A DNA stretch of 39,588 nucleotides from Deltaproteobacteria bacterium. Lineage in GTDB: Bacteria; Myxococcota; UBA727; VGSZ01. The stretch covers positions 1-39,588 of the forward strand of contig JADZDP010000160.1 in assembly GCA_020850995.1 (NCBI GenBank), in the 5' to 3' direction. Of this stretch, positions 31,606 through 39,588 are shown in pieces; position 1 is the first letter of the stretch, and each line of letters starts with the position of its first letter. The notes under the pieces are model-generated. The model was not told the origin of the DNA. It was given only the letters and a program-made list of their open reading frames with translations, and searched no databases. The position numbers were made by a program, and so were the translations under genes.

Positions 31606-32292
31606 ATGGCTGTGATCGCGCCCTCCATCCTGTCGGCTGACTTCGGCAAGCTCGCGGCGGAGATCCAAGACGTCGACGAGGGCGGCTGCGATTGGCTGCA
31701 CGTCGACGTCATGGACGGTCGCTTCGTGCCCAACCTGACCATCGGCCCCCTGGTGGTGCAGGCGGCGCGCCGCGCCACCGAGAAGCCCCTCGACGTGCAC
31801 CTGATGATCGTGGAGCCCGAGCGCTACCTGGACGCGTTCGCCGACGCCGGCGCCGACCTCATCACCGTGCATCAAGAGGCGTGCCCGCACCTGCAGCGCG
31901 TGCTCGCCGCCATCCGAGCGCGCGGTAAGAAGGCGGGCGTCGCACTCAACCCCTCGACACCCGAGGAGACCCTCAAGTACGTCCTGCGCGACCTCGACCT
32001 GGTGCTCGTCATGAGCGTCAACCCGGGCTTCGGCGGCCAGAAGTTCCTGCCGGCGGTGGTCGACAAGATCCGCCGCGTGCGCGCCCTGCTCGACGGCGCT
32101 GGCAACCGCGACTGCATCATCGAGGTCGACGGCGGCGTGGTGGTAGAGAACGCGCGCCTGCTCGGCGAGGCCGGCGCCGGCGCGCTGGTGGCCGGCAGCG
32201 CGGTGTTCGGCGCCCCCGACCGGCGTGCCGCCATGGCCGCGCTGCGGCGCGCGTGTGACGAGGGCACCGCTGCGCGCGGGGCGCGCGCATGA
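31606..32292 (+). CDS. rpe: Ribulose-phosphate 3-epimerase
   Basis: Interconverts ribulose 5-phosphate and xylulose 5-phosphate in the pentose phosphate and Calvin pathways. The beta/alpha barrel motifs are all present: APSILSADFG, WLHVDVMDGRFVPNLTIG with the catalytic aspartate and metal ligands, HLMI, MSVNPGFGGQKF for phosphate binding, and EVDGGV with the second catalytic aspartate. The length of 228 residues is normal. Its last four bases overlap the ggt start (ATGA), an unexpected partnership. Confidence 0.97.
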   Translation: MAVIAPSILSADFGKLAAEIQDVDEGGCDWLHVDVMDGRFVPNLTIGPLVVQAARRATEKPLDVHLMIVEPERYLDAFADAGADLITVHQEACPHLQRVLAAIRARGKKAGVALNPSTPEETLKYVLRDLDLVLVMSVNPGFGGQKFLPAVVDKIRRVRALLDGAGNRDCIIEVDGGVVVENARLLGEAGAGALVAGSAVFGAPDRRAAMAALRRACDEGTAARGARA

Positions 32293-34016
32293 GGCGCGCA
32301 CCGCTCGTCGCCCTCACCCTGCTCTTGTGTGCGGCCAGCGCACGCGGCGCCTTCCCCGCACCCGCCCGCTCCCAGAGCGCCATGGCCGCCACCGCCAGCC
32401 CCTACGCCACCGAGGCGGCGCTGGCGGTGCTCGACGACGGCGGCAACGCCGTCGACGCCGCGGTCGCCGCCGCGCTGGTCATCTCCGTTGTCAACCCCTT
32501 CGACGCCGGCATCGGCGGCGGTGGTTTCGCGGTGGTCCACCTGGCAGGGCGCAACGGCAAGGCGCCGCTCACCCGAGCGCTCGACTTCCGCGAGCGCGCG
32601 CCGGCAGCGGCCACGCGTGGCATGTACCTCGGCCCCGACGGCAGCGTCGTAGCAGGACTGTCGCTCGACGGGCACATGAGCGTCGCCGTCCCAGGCACCG
32701 TCGCGGGCTTGGCCGAGCTGCACAAGAACCACGGGCGCATGCCGTGGCGCCTCGTCGTCAAGCCGGCCATCGACCTGGCGCGCAACGGCTTCGCCGTGGG
32801 CGACGAGTGGGTCGGCAGCTTCGCCTGGCGCAAAGACGTGCTCACGCGCTTTGCTGCCACGCGCGCGGCCTTCATGAAGCGAGACGCCGCGGGCCTCGAG
32901 GTGCCGTATCAGAAGGGCGAGGTGCTCAAGCAGCGCGAGCTCGCGCGCACGCTGCAAGACATCGCGCGCAACCCGCGCTCGTTTTACGAGGGGCGCGTTG
33001 CCAGCGCCATCGTCGAGGAGATGAAGGCGGGCGGTGGCCTCGTCAGCGCCGCGGATCTGCGCGGCTACCTGCCGGTGTGGCGCGACCCCCTCTGTGCGCC
33101 CTGGCGCGACCTGGAGCTGTGCACCATGCCGCCGCCCTCGTCGGGCGGCGTGGCGCTGTTCGAGATCTTGCGCTTGCTCGACGGTGTCGACCTGCGCGGG
33201 CTCGGCTGGCACCACCCCGACGCCATCCACCGGCTGATCGAGAGCATGCGCGTGGCCTACGCGGATCGCGCAGAGCACCTCGGTGACCCGGCCTTCACCG
33301 TGGTGCCGGTGGCGGAGCTCACCTCGTCCGGCTACGCGGCGCAGCGACGTGCGGGCATCGACGAGCGGCGCGCAACGAAGAGCAGCGAGGTCAAGGCCGC
33401 CACCGCCGCGCAGCTCGCCGCGCTCAAGGCAGAGAGCCCCGACACCAGCCACCTGTCGGTGGTCGATGGTGAGCGCAACGCCGTCAGCCTCACCTTCACC
33501 GTCAACTACGGCTTCGGCTCTGGCGTGGTGGTGCCCGGCACCGGCGTGTTGCTGAACGACGAGATGGACGACTTCGCCGCTGCCCCGGGGGTTCCGAACG
33601 CGTTCGGGCTCGTGGGCGGCGACGCGAACTCGGTGCAGCCTGGCAAGGTGCCCCTCTCGTCGATGACGCCGCTCATCGCCACCAAGGGGGGCAAGCTCTT
33701 TCTCACGGCGGGCTCGCCGGGCGGCAGCACCATCATCACCACAGTGCTCCAGACGCTCTTGCACGTCGTCGACTACGACATGGACTGCCAGGCCGCCGTG
33801 GCCGCGCCGCGCCTGCACCACCAGTGGTTGCCGGAGAGCACGCGGCTCGAGGCGCTCGGTTTCGACACCGCCACCAAGGGCGCGCTCGAGCTGCGCGGCC
33901 ACAGCTTCACGGTGACGCCCGGGTGGGGCAACGCCATGTGCATCCGCGCGCTCGACGACGGCACCCTCGAGGGCGGCGCCGACCCGCGGGGCGAGGGCGT
34001 CGCACGTGGGCAGTAG
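32289..34016 (+). CDS. ggt: Gamma-glutamyltransferase
   Basis: A 575-residue secreted Ntn-hydrolase that transfers or hydrolyses the gamma-glutamyl group of glutathione. A signal peptide (APLVALTLLLCAASARGA) is followed by the large-subunit region (AVLDDGGNAVDAAVAAA, GIGGGGFAVVH). Autoprocessing would occur before Thr386 in SPDTSHLSVVD, freeing the nucleophile of the small subunit. NAVSLTFTVNYGFGSGVV and PLSSMTP with AGSPGGSTIITT complete the active site. The start overlaps rpe by four bases, so translation is coupled. Confidence 0.95.
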   Translation: MRRAPLVALTLLLCAASARGAFPAPARSQSAMAATASPYATEAALAVLDDGGNAVDAAVAAALVISVVNPFDAGIGGGGFAVVHLAGRNGKAPLTRALDFRERAPAAATRGMYLGPDGSVVAGLSLDGHMSVAVPGTVAGLAELHKNHGRMPWRLVVKPAIDLARNGFAVGDEWVGSFAWRKDVLTRFAATRAAFMKRDAAGLEVPYQKGEVLKQRELARTLQDIARNPRSFYEGRVASAIVEEMKAGGGLVSAADLRGYLPVWRDPLCAPWRDLELCTMPPPSSGGVALFEILRLLDGVDLRGLGWHHPDAIHRLIESMRVAYADRAEHLGDPAFTVVPVAELTSSGYAAQRRAGIDERRATKSSEVKAATAAQLAALKAESPDTSHLSVVDGERNAVSLTFTVNYGFGSGVVVPGTGVLLNDEMDDFAAAPGVPNAFGLVGGDANSVQPGKVPLSSMTPLIATKGGKLFLTAGSPGGSTIITTVLQTLLHVVDYDMDCQAAVAAPRLHHQWLPESTRLEALGFDTATKGALELRGHSFTVTPGWGNAMCIRALDDGTLEGGADPRGEGVARGQ

Positions 34017-34037
34017 GGCTTCGAAGAAGCGCAGCGG

Positions 34038-35933
<1,896 letters not shown>

Positions 35934-36027
35934 GACCCTCCCCTGCTTGGGTAGCTCCGATGGTGGCAAACCCTGCTTGCGAAACGCAAACCGAGTGGCG
36001 ACAAGCACCTACACCGAAGGGACCTCG

Positions 36028-36336
36028 ATGACCAGCAGCAACAAGCCGCCCGAGGGCCAGAAGCCCGCGGCGCCCCAGATCCAGATCCAGGTGCCCCCCG
36101 AGGTGGCCCAGGGCGCCTACGTCAACCTCACGCTGGTCAACCACACGGAGACCGAGTTCGTCCTCGACTTCATCTACATCCAGCCCCTCGAGCCACGCGC
36201 CACGGTGCGCTCGCGCATCATCAGCTCGCCGCGGCACGCCAAGCGCCTGTTGGCCGCTTTGCAGGAGAACATCGCCCGCCACGAGGCCCGCTTCGGGCCC
36301 GTGGACGACGGCGGCCAGAAGGAGCCGATGCACTGA
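36028..36336 (+). CDS. DUF3467 family protein (102 aa)
   Basis: A small soluble protein with the DUF3467 pattern: IQVPPEVAQGAYVNLTLVNHTETEFVLDFIYIQP followed by ATVRSRIISSPRHAKRLLAALQENIARHE. This family of unknown function is common in bacteria and has an Ig-like or beta-rich first half and a helical end. AAGGGA precedes the ATG with six-base spacing. It is divergent from the kinase gene and converges on the acyl-CoA dehydrogenase-like gene. Confidence 0.88.
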   Translation: MTSSNKPPEGQKPAAPQIQIQVPPEVAQGAYVNLTLVNHTETEFVLDFIYIQPLEPRATVRSRIISSPRHAKRLLAALQENIARHEARFGPVDDGGQKEPMH

Positions 36337-36381
36337 GCGGCGCGCCGCCGCCAGTGGCAAGGGCAGCGTGACGTCGTCAGC

Positions 36382-37542
36382 TCAGGCCTTCTTCTGCTGC
36401 TGCTCGGCTTCGACCGCGGCGATGAAGGACATGGCCACCACCTGACGGGCGTTCTCGAGGAACTCGGTCTCGAGGCGCAGCGCGCGCACCTCGGCCAACA
36501 GGCGCGTCCACGGGTCGCCGGCCGAGAGCCCGCGCAGGCCCATGAGGTCGGCCACTGCCAGGCACGCTTTCTCGGCGGCGTCTTGCGCGATCTGACGCGC
36601 CATGGTGGTGCCCTTCGACTCGCGTGACGTCGTGCTGTCACGTCGGAAGGCCGCGTTGGCCACGAGCGCCTCGGCCGCCTCCACCTGCGTGACGGCGTCA
36701 CCGATCTCCCACAGCGATCCCTGCTGCTCGCGCAGGGGCCGCCCGCCCACGCCGCGGCGCAAGAGGGCGTCGACGCCTCGCTGCAAGGCTTGGCGCGCGA
36801 TGCCAAGACAGCCGGCCGCCGCCGGCAGGCGCATCATGTCGAGCGAGGTCTGCGCGATCATGAGCCCCTGACCCTCGCCGCCCAGGCGCGAGTCGGTGTC
36901 GATCTCGACGTTGTCGAAGCTGACCACACCCACCGGCAGCGGCGACACGAAGCCCTCGCTCTGCACCGTGACCTTGGCGGCCTCGACCACGAACATGGAG
37001 AAGCGCGGCGTCTCGTTGGGCACGTTTGGCCGGTGGCGCGCCAAGACCACGAACTGATCGGCGATGGGCGCCAGCGGCACCAGGGTTTTGTTGCCCGCCA
37101 AGAGGTAGCCGCCAGGCTTGGAGGTGGCCAAGAGCGGCTCGCTGCCGTCGAGGAGCCCAAGGCCGACCACCTGCTGCCCGGCCGCCATCCCCGGCAAGAA
37201 GATGGCGCGCTGATCGTCGTTGCCGCACAGGGCGAGCGGGTACATGCCCTGCACCTGCGCGCCGTAGACGCCGTCGCACATGCCGCTGGTGCGGCCAAGC
37301 AGCGTGCGCACCACGCACATGGAGCGCAGCTCGGGGCGCGGCGCCTCGCCCTCGAGGGCCTTGCCGAGCGCCGGATCGAAGAGCCCCTCCTGGCCGAGCA
37401 GCGCCACGTACTCCACCACGGCGGCGGCGGGGTCTTCGAGCTCGGTGGCCGTGAGCGGCACCAAGCGGTCGTCGCACAGGCGCTTGACCTTGGTGGCCAG
37501 GCCGCGGTGGACGTCATCGAACAAGGGAAGGAGCAAATCCAT
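36382..37542 (-). CDS. Acyl-CoA dehydrogenase-like flavoprotein
   Basis: A 386-residue protein of the acyl-CoA dehydrogenase fold. The middle domain shows GLGLLDGSEPLLATSKPGGYLLAGNKTLVPLAPIADQFVVLAR, matching the family layout (FAD/substrate contacts, then G.K.....A.AD..vvlA). The C-terminal helical domain holds GQGLMIAQTSLDMMRLPAAAGCLGIARQAL and a region around residues 285-330. The usual N-terminal helical domain is short, and I could not identify the catalytic glutamate with confidence, so activity is uncertain. It is divergent from the RqcH-like gene, with 45 bases between start codons. Confidence 0.8.
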   Translation of the reverse strand: MDLLLPLFDDVHRGLATKVKRLCDDRLVPLTATELEDPAAAVVEYVALLGQEGLFDPALGKALEGEAPRPELRSMCVVRTLLGRTSGMCDGVYGAQVQGMYPLALCGNDDQRAIFLPGMAAGQQVVGLGLLDGSEPLLATSKPGGYLLAGNKTLVPLAPIADQFVVLARHRPNVPNETPRFSMFVVEAAKVTVQSEGFVSPLPVGVVSFDNVEIDTDSRLGGEGQGLMIAQTSLDMMRLPAAAGCLGIARQALQRGVDALLRRGVGGRPLREQQGSLWEIGDAVTQVEAAEALVANAAFRRDSTTSRESKGTTMARQIAQDAAEKACLAVADLMGLRGLSAGDPWTRLLAEVRALRLETEFLENARQVVAMSFIAAVEAEQQQKKA

Positions 37543-37587
37543 GGCGGCTCTTGTTGAGAGGCGCCAAAGGCTTCTACGACGGAGGCG

Positions 37588-38985
37588 ATGTTTGCAACCG
37601 CCCCGGGGCCGGAATGGCTGGCAGCGCTCGCCGCGTACGCCTCGCGACGCGTCCAGAAGGCCACGGTCGACCAGCAAGGCCGGCTGGTGCTCGAGCTCTT
37701 CGGCGGCGCCGAGCGCGAGAAGGCCTGGCTCGCGGTGGATGGTGGGGCCGCGGCACTGGTGGACCACCCCGCGGGCACCGGCGCCACACCCCCTGCCCTG
37801 CAGGGCTTGGTGCGCAAGGAGCTGGTGCCCTCGCTGTTCGCGGGCGCGCAGGCGCGCGCGCCCGGGCTGGTGGCGCTCGCCTTCGACCGGCCCGCCGGAG
37901 GGCCGCGCGTGCTCCTCGTCGAGACCGACGCCGACGACCCGCGCGCCGTGCTCTGCGCCGCGACCGCCGAGGGCGAGCGGGTGCTTGCCGCCATCGGCGG
38001 CGCCGCGCGAGCGCGCGACGGCCGGGACTTGCGGCGCGGGCGCGTGTACGAGCCGCCCCGCGCCGCTCCGCGGCGCACGGCGCCGGCACCGCAGGGCGGC
38101 GGCGCCGCCGCGCATCACGACGAGCGCATTACCTCTGTACGCTCACGCGCGCGCGCTGAAGAGAAGCGCCTCACGCGCCTCGAGCGCGCGCTTTCGGGCG
38201 ATCTGCTGCGCCATGGGGACGCCGAGCGCTGGCAGCTCGAGGGCGAGCTCTTGAAGACCGCGCTGGCGCGCGCGCCCCGCGGCACCGCCGCGCTCGACCT
38301 GGTCGACTTTGGCGGCGAGGCGCGCACGCTCGCGCTCGATCCCGCGCTCGACGCGCGGGAGAACCTCGAGCGGCTCTTTCGCCAGGCCCAGCGCGCGCGC
38401 GCTGCGGCGACGCGCGTGGCGCCGAGGCTGGTGGCCGCGCGCGAGCGGCTCGCGGCCCTGCGCGCCGCGCTCGCGTCCCTCGAGTCCGCTCCCGGCGACG
38501 AGGCGCTCGCGGTGCTCGAACGCTTGCTCGAGCGCGCGCACGAGGGCGCGGCCGCGCCCTCGACCAAGCGGCGCGTGGCCAAGGCGGGCAAGCGCAAGGC
38601 CTGGCGCGCATTTCGGGCCAGCGACGACGTGATCGTGCGCGTGGGGCGCGGCGCCAAGGACAACGACGCCCTGGTGCGAGACGCGCGCGGCAACGACCTG
38701 TGGCTGCACGCGCGCGACACGCAGGGCGCGCACGTCATCGTCCCCTCCCGCGGCGACGAGGTGCCACCCGAGCTCGTGCTCGACGCCGCGCACCTGGCGG
38801 CGCACTTCTCCTCGGCGCGCGGCGAGCGCCATGTGGACGTGCAGCACACGCGCGTCAAGCACCTGAAGAAGCCCGGGCCCGGCGCCCCCGCGGGGCTCGT
38901 GCACGTGAGCCACGAGAGCGTGCTGCACGTCCGCGTCGACGAGGAGCGGGTGCGGCGTTTGTTGGCGGCGGAGGTGGCGGGGTAG
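37588..38985 (+). CDS. rqcH: RqcH/Rqc2-type NFACT protein without the HhH domain
   Basis: RqcH binds stalled 50S subunits carrying peptidyl-tRNA and directs Ala-tail addition in ribosome quality control. The protein has the NFACT-N region (about residues 1-150) with the Asp-Arg pair at 100-101 and the GRVYEPP end motif, a coiled-coil region from about 185 (AEEKRLTRLERALSG, then WQLEGELLKTALA), and the NFACT-R domain (about 345-460, VRVGRGAKDNDALVRDARGNDLWLHARD). At 465 residues it is about 100 shorter than B. subtilis RqcH (about 570). A short low-complexity stretch (about 155-180) replaces the helix-hairpin-helix domain that normally sits between NFACT-N and the coiled coil. GGAGG lies just before the ATG. 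Confidence 0.9.
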   Translation: MFATAPGPEWLAALAAYASRRVQKATVDQQGRLVLELFGGAEREKAWLAVDGGAAALVDHPAGTGATPPALQGLVRKELVPSLFAGAQARAPGLVALAFDRPAGGPRVLLVETDADDPRAVLCAATAEGERVLAAIGGAARARDGRDLRRGRVYEPPRAAPRRTAPAPQGGGAAAHHDERITSVRSRARAEEKRLTRLERALSGDLLRHGDAERWQLEGELLKTALARAPRGTAALDLVDFGGEARTLALDPALDARENLERLFRQAQRARAAATRVAPRLVAARERLAALRAALASLESAPGDEALAVLERLLERAHEGAAAPSTKRRVAKAGKRKAWRAFRASDDVIVRVGRGAKDNDALVRDARGNDLWLHARDTQGAHVIVPSRGDEVPPELVLDAAHLAAHFSSARGERHVDVQHTRVKHLKKPGPGAPAGLVHVSHESVLHVRVDEERVRRLLAAEVAG

Positions 38986-39063
38986 CGCCGACGGGTTGGC
39001 CCCGGCCGACGCGGGGGGCCGGGGGCAGGAGCGTACACGACGACGACCTTCGGCTGGCGGTTC

Positions 39064-39079
39064 GCGCACGCTCGTGCGC
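39064..39079. promoter_or_regulatory. Palindrome upstream of the frameshifted secreted-protein gene
   Basis: GCGCACG (39064-39070) and CGTGCGC (39073-39079) form a perfect 7-bp inverted repeat around CT, 49-64 bases before the ATG at 39128. TTGTGG (39080-39085) with TAGGCT (39104-39109) after 18 bases is a candidate promoter right behind it, so the palindrome could be an operator at the -35. Confidence 0.4.
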
Positions 39080-39127
39080 TTGTGGCGGCACGCGAGCGAT
39101 GGCTAGGCTCACTGGTTGGAGCAAGCG

Positions 39128-39588
39128 ATGCGATCTGAAGCCGTGCTGGCCGTGTTTCTGGTTTTTGGGGGGGGGCACCAACGTCGCCGCCCAGGGTGAT
39201 GCGCAGCGTGTGAGCTGCTGCCTGCGCGACGGAACCTGCGTCCTGCTCACCGATGCGCAGTGCGACGACTTCCAAGCAGATGACGTCGACGTTGCGCTGA
39301 CCGGGCAGGTGGATGGCGAGGAGCCCATGTGCACGGAGGGTCAGGTTTGCACGGGAGCTGCAGGCATTGACTCGGCAGCACCCACGCACACTCGTTCGGG
39401 CGCGGCGCTGGTCTACGTCGAGGCCTGCGAAGACCCGGAGATCGACGGGCGTGGGTACCTGGTGCAGCGCTGCCATTACTACCCGGTGCGCGGCTGCCAA
39501 TTGATCGCGGCAGAGCCGCTAAGGGCCCGCGAACGGACAACTCAATCGTCCTCGCGAGCGCTCCGTCGTCGCTGGCAGCGTCGCGTCC
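39128..39588 (+). CDS. Secreted Cys-rich protein, frame-disrupted at a G9 tract (runs off the window)
   Basis: An ATG with GGAG six bases upstream opens a signal peptide (MRSEAVLAVFLVFGG) that runs into nine G at 39167-39175 and stops 22 bases later (39197-39199) in this frame. The frame one base further, from 39174 to the window end, is open and continues the signal peptide naturally: GTNVAAQG (a fitting cleavage site), then a Cys-rich domain (RVSCCLRDGTCVLLTDAQC, later YLVQRCHYYPVRGC; nine cysteines in the first 110 residues). A tract of eight G would restore one open frame. Either the tract varies in length or the base count is in error. The mature part extends beyond the window. No family is recognised. 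Confidence 0.75.
39167..39175 (+). repeat. G9 homopolymer at the signal-peptide/mature junction
   Basis: Nine consecutive G preceded by five T, placed where the reading frame shifts. It is the longest homopolymer I noticed in the window and lies in the region coding for the signal peptide. Confidence 0.95.

Noticed and set aside
31872..33902. 676-codon minus-strand open frame opposite rpe and ggt
   Set aside because: Shadow of two well-identified enzymes; no start signal or domain.

Overview
The window is about 39.6 kb of GC-rich DNA, almost fully coding, from what looks like a member of the Myxococcota (former Deltaproteobacteria). The signs are eukaryote-like Ser/Thr kinases with C-terminal transmembrane and PEGA-like parts, a giant lipoprotein with five Myxococcus-type Cys-rich repeats (CDDGN...GDGC) and NHL propeller repeats, a lipoprotein with long Gly-Glu tracts, a PilZ protein, and many Ala/Lys-rich tails. 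The organism assignment is inference from gene content. No gene-free stretch exceeds 300 bases. The largest gap, 11081-11325, holds only an inverted repeat and a ribosome binding site.

Layout. 1-620: tRNA-Arg(ACG) on the minus strand, followed downstream by a three-hairpin module. A diverged second copy of that module, next to a tRNA 3'-end remnant, lies at 1-88. Between them is a small Cys-rich anchored protein. 674-7133: a membrane protein, topA, a Ser/Thr kinase and tRNA-Glu(CTC). 7246-11080 (minus): rtcB, a DUF2267-like protein, and a large protein that carries the catalytic signature of the guanidino-modifying (deiminase/amidinotransferase) fold but otherwise matches no family I recognise. 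11326-18675: a DUF2231 membrane protein, the NHL/Cys-repeat lipoprotein translationally coupled to a secreted protein, peptide deformylase, and the Gly-Glu lipoprotein. 18708-23914: a gluzincin with TPR-like and PEGA-like parts, coupled by ATGA to a DUF4175-type coiled-coil membrane protein. 24073-27090: an ECF-type sigma factor, a predicted anti-sigma factor built from three repeated modules, a small secreted protein, and a secretin N-domain (STN) protein. 27181-34016: queE, an unknown basic protein, PilZ, a permuted NlpC/P60-like protein, an esterase, and rpe coupled to ggt. 34038-38985: a second kinase, a DUF3467 protein, an acyl-CoA dehydrogenase-like protein and an RqcH-like protein. 39128-end: a secreted Cys-rich protein whose signal peptide and mature part lie in different frames, joined at a run of nine G.

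The genes mix housekeeping (topA, def, rpe, queE, rtcB, rqcH, tRNAs) with a large cell-envelope set (kinases, lipoproteins, sigma/anti-sigma, DUF4175 with protease). Many genes are divergently or convergently packed with gaps of 5-50 bases. Several start codons sit 6-7 bases after a TANNNT hexamer, which suggests leaderless transcription.
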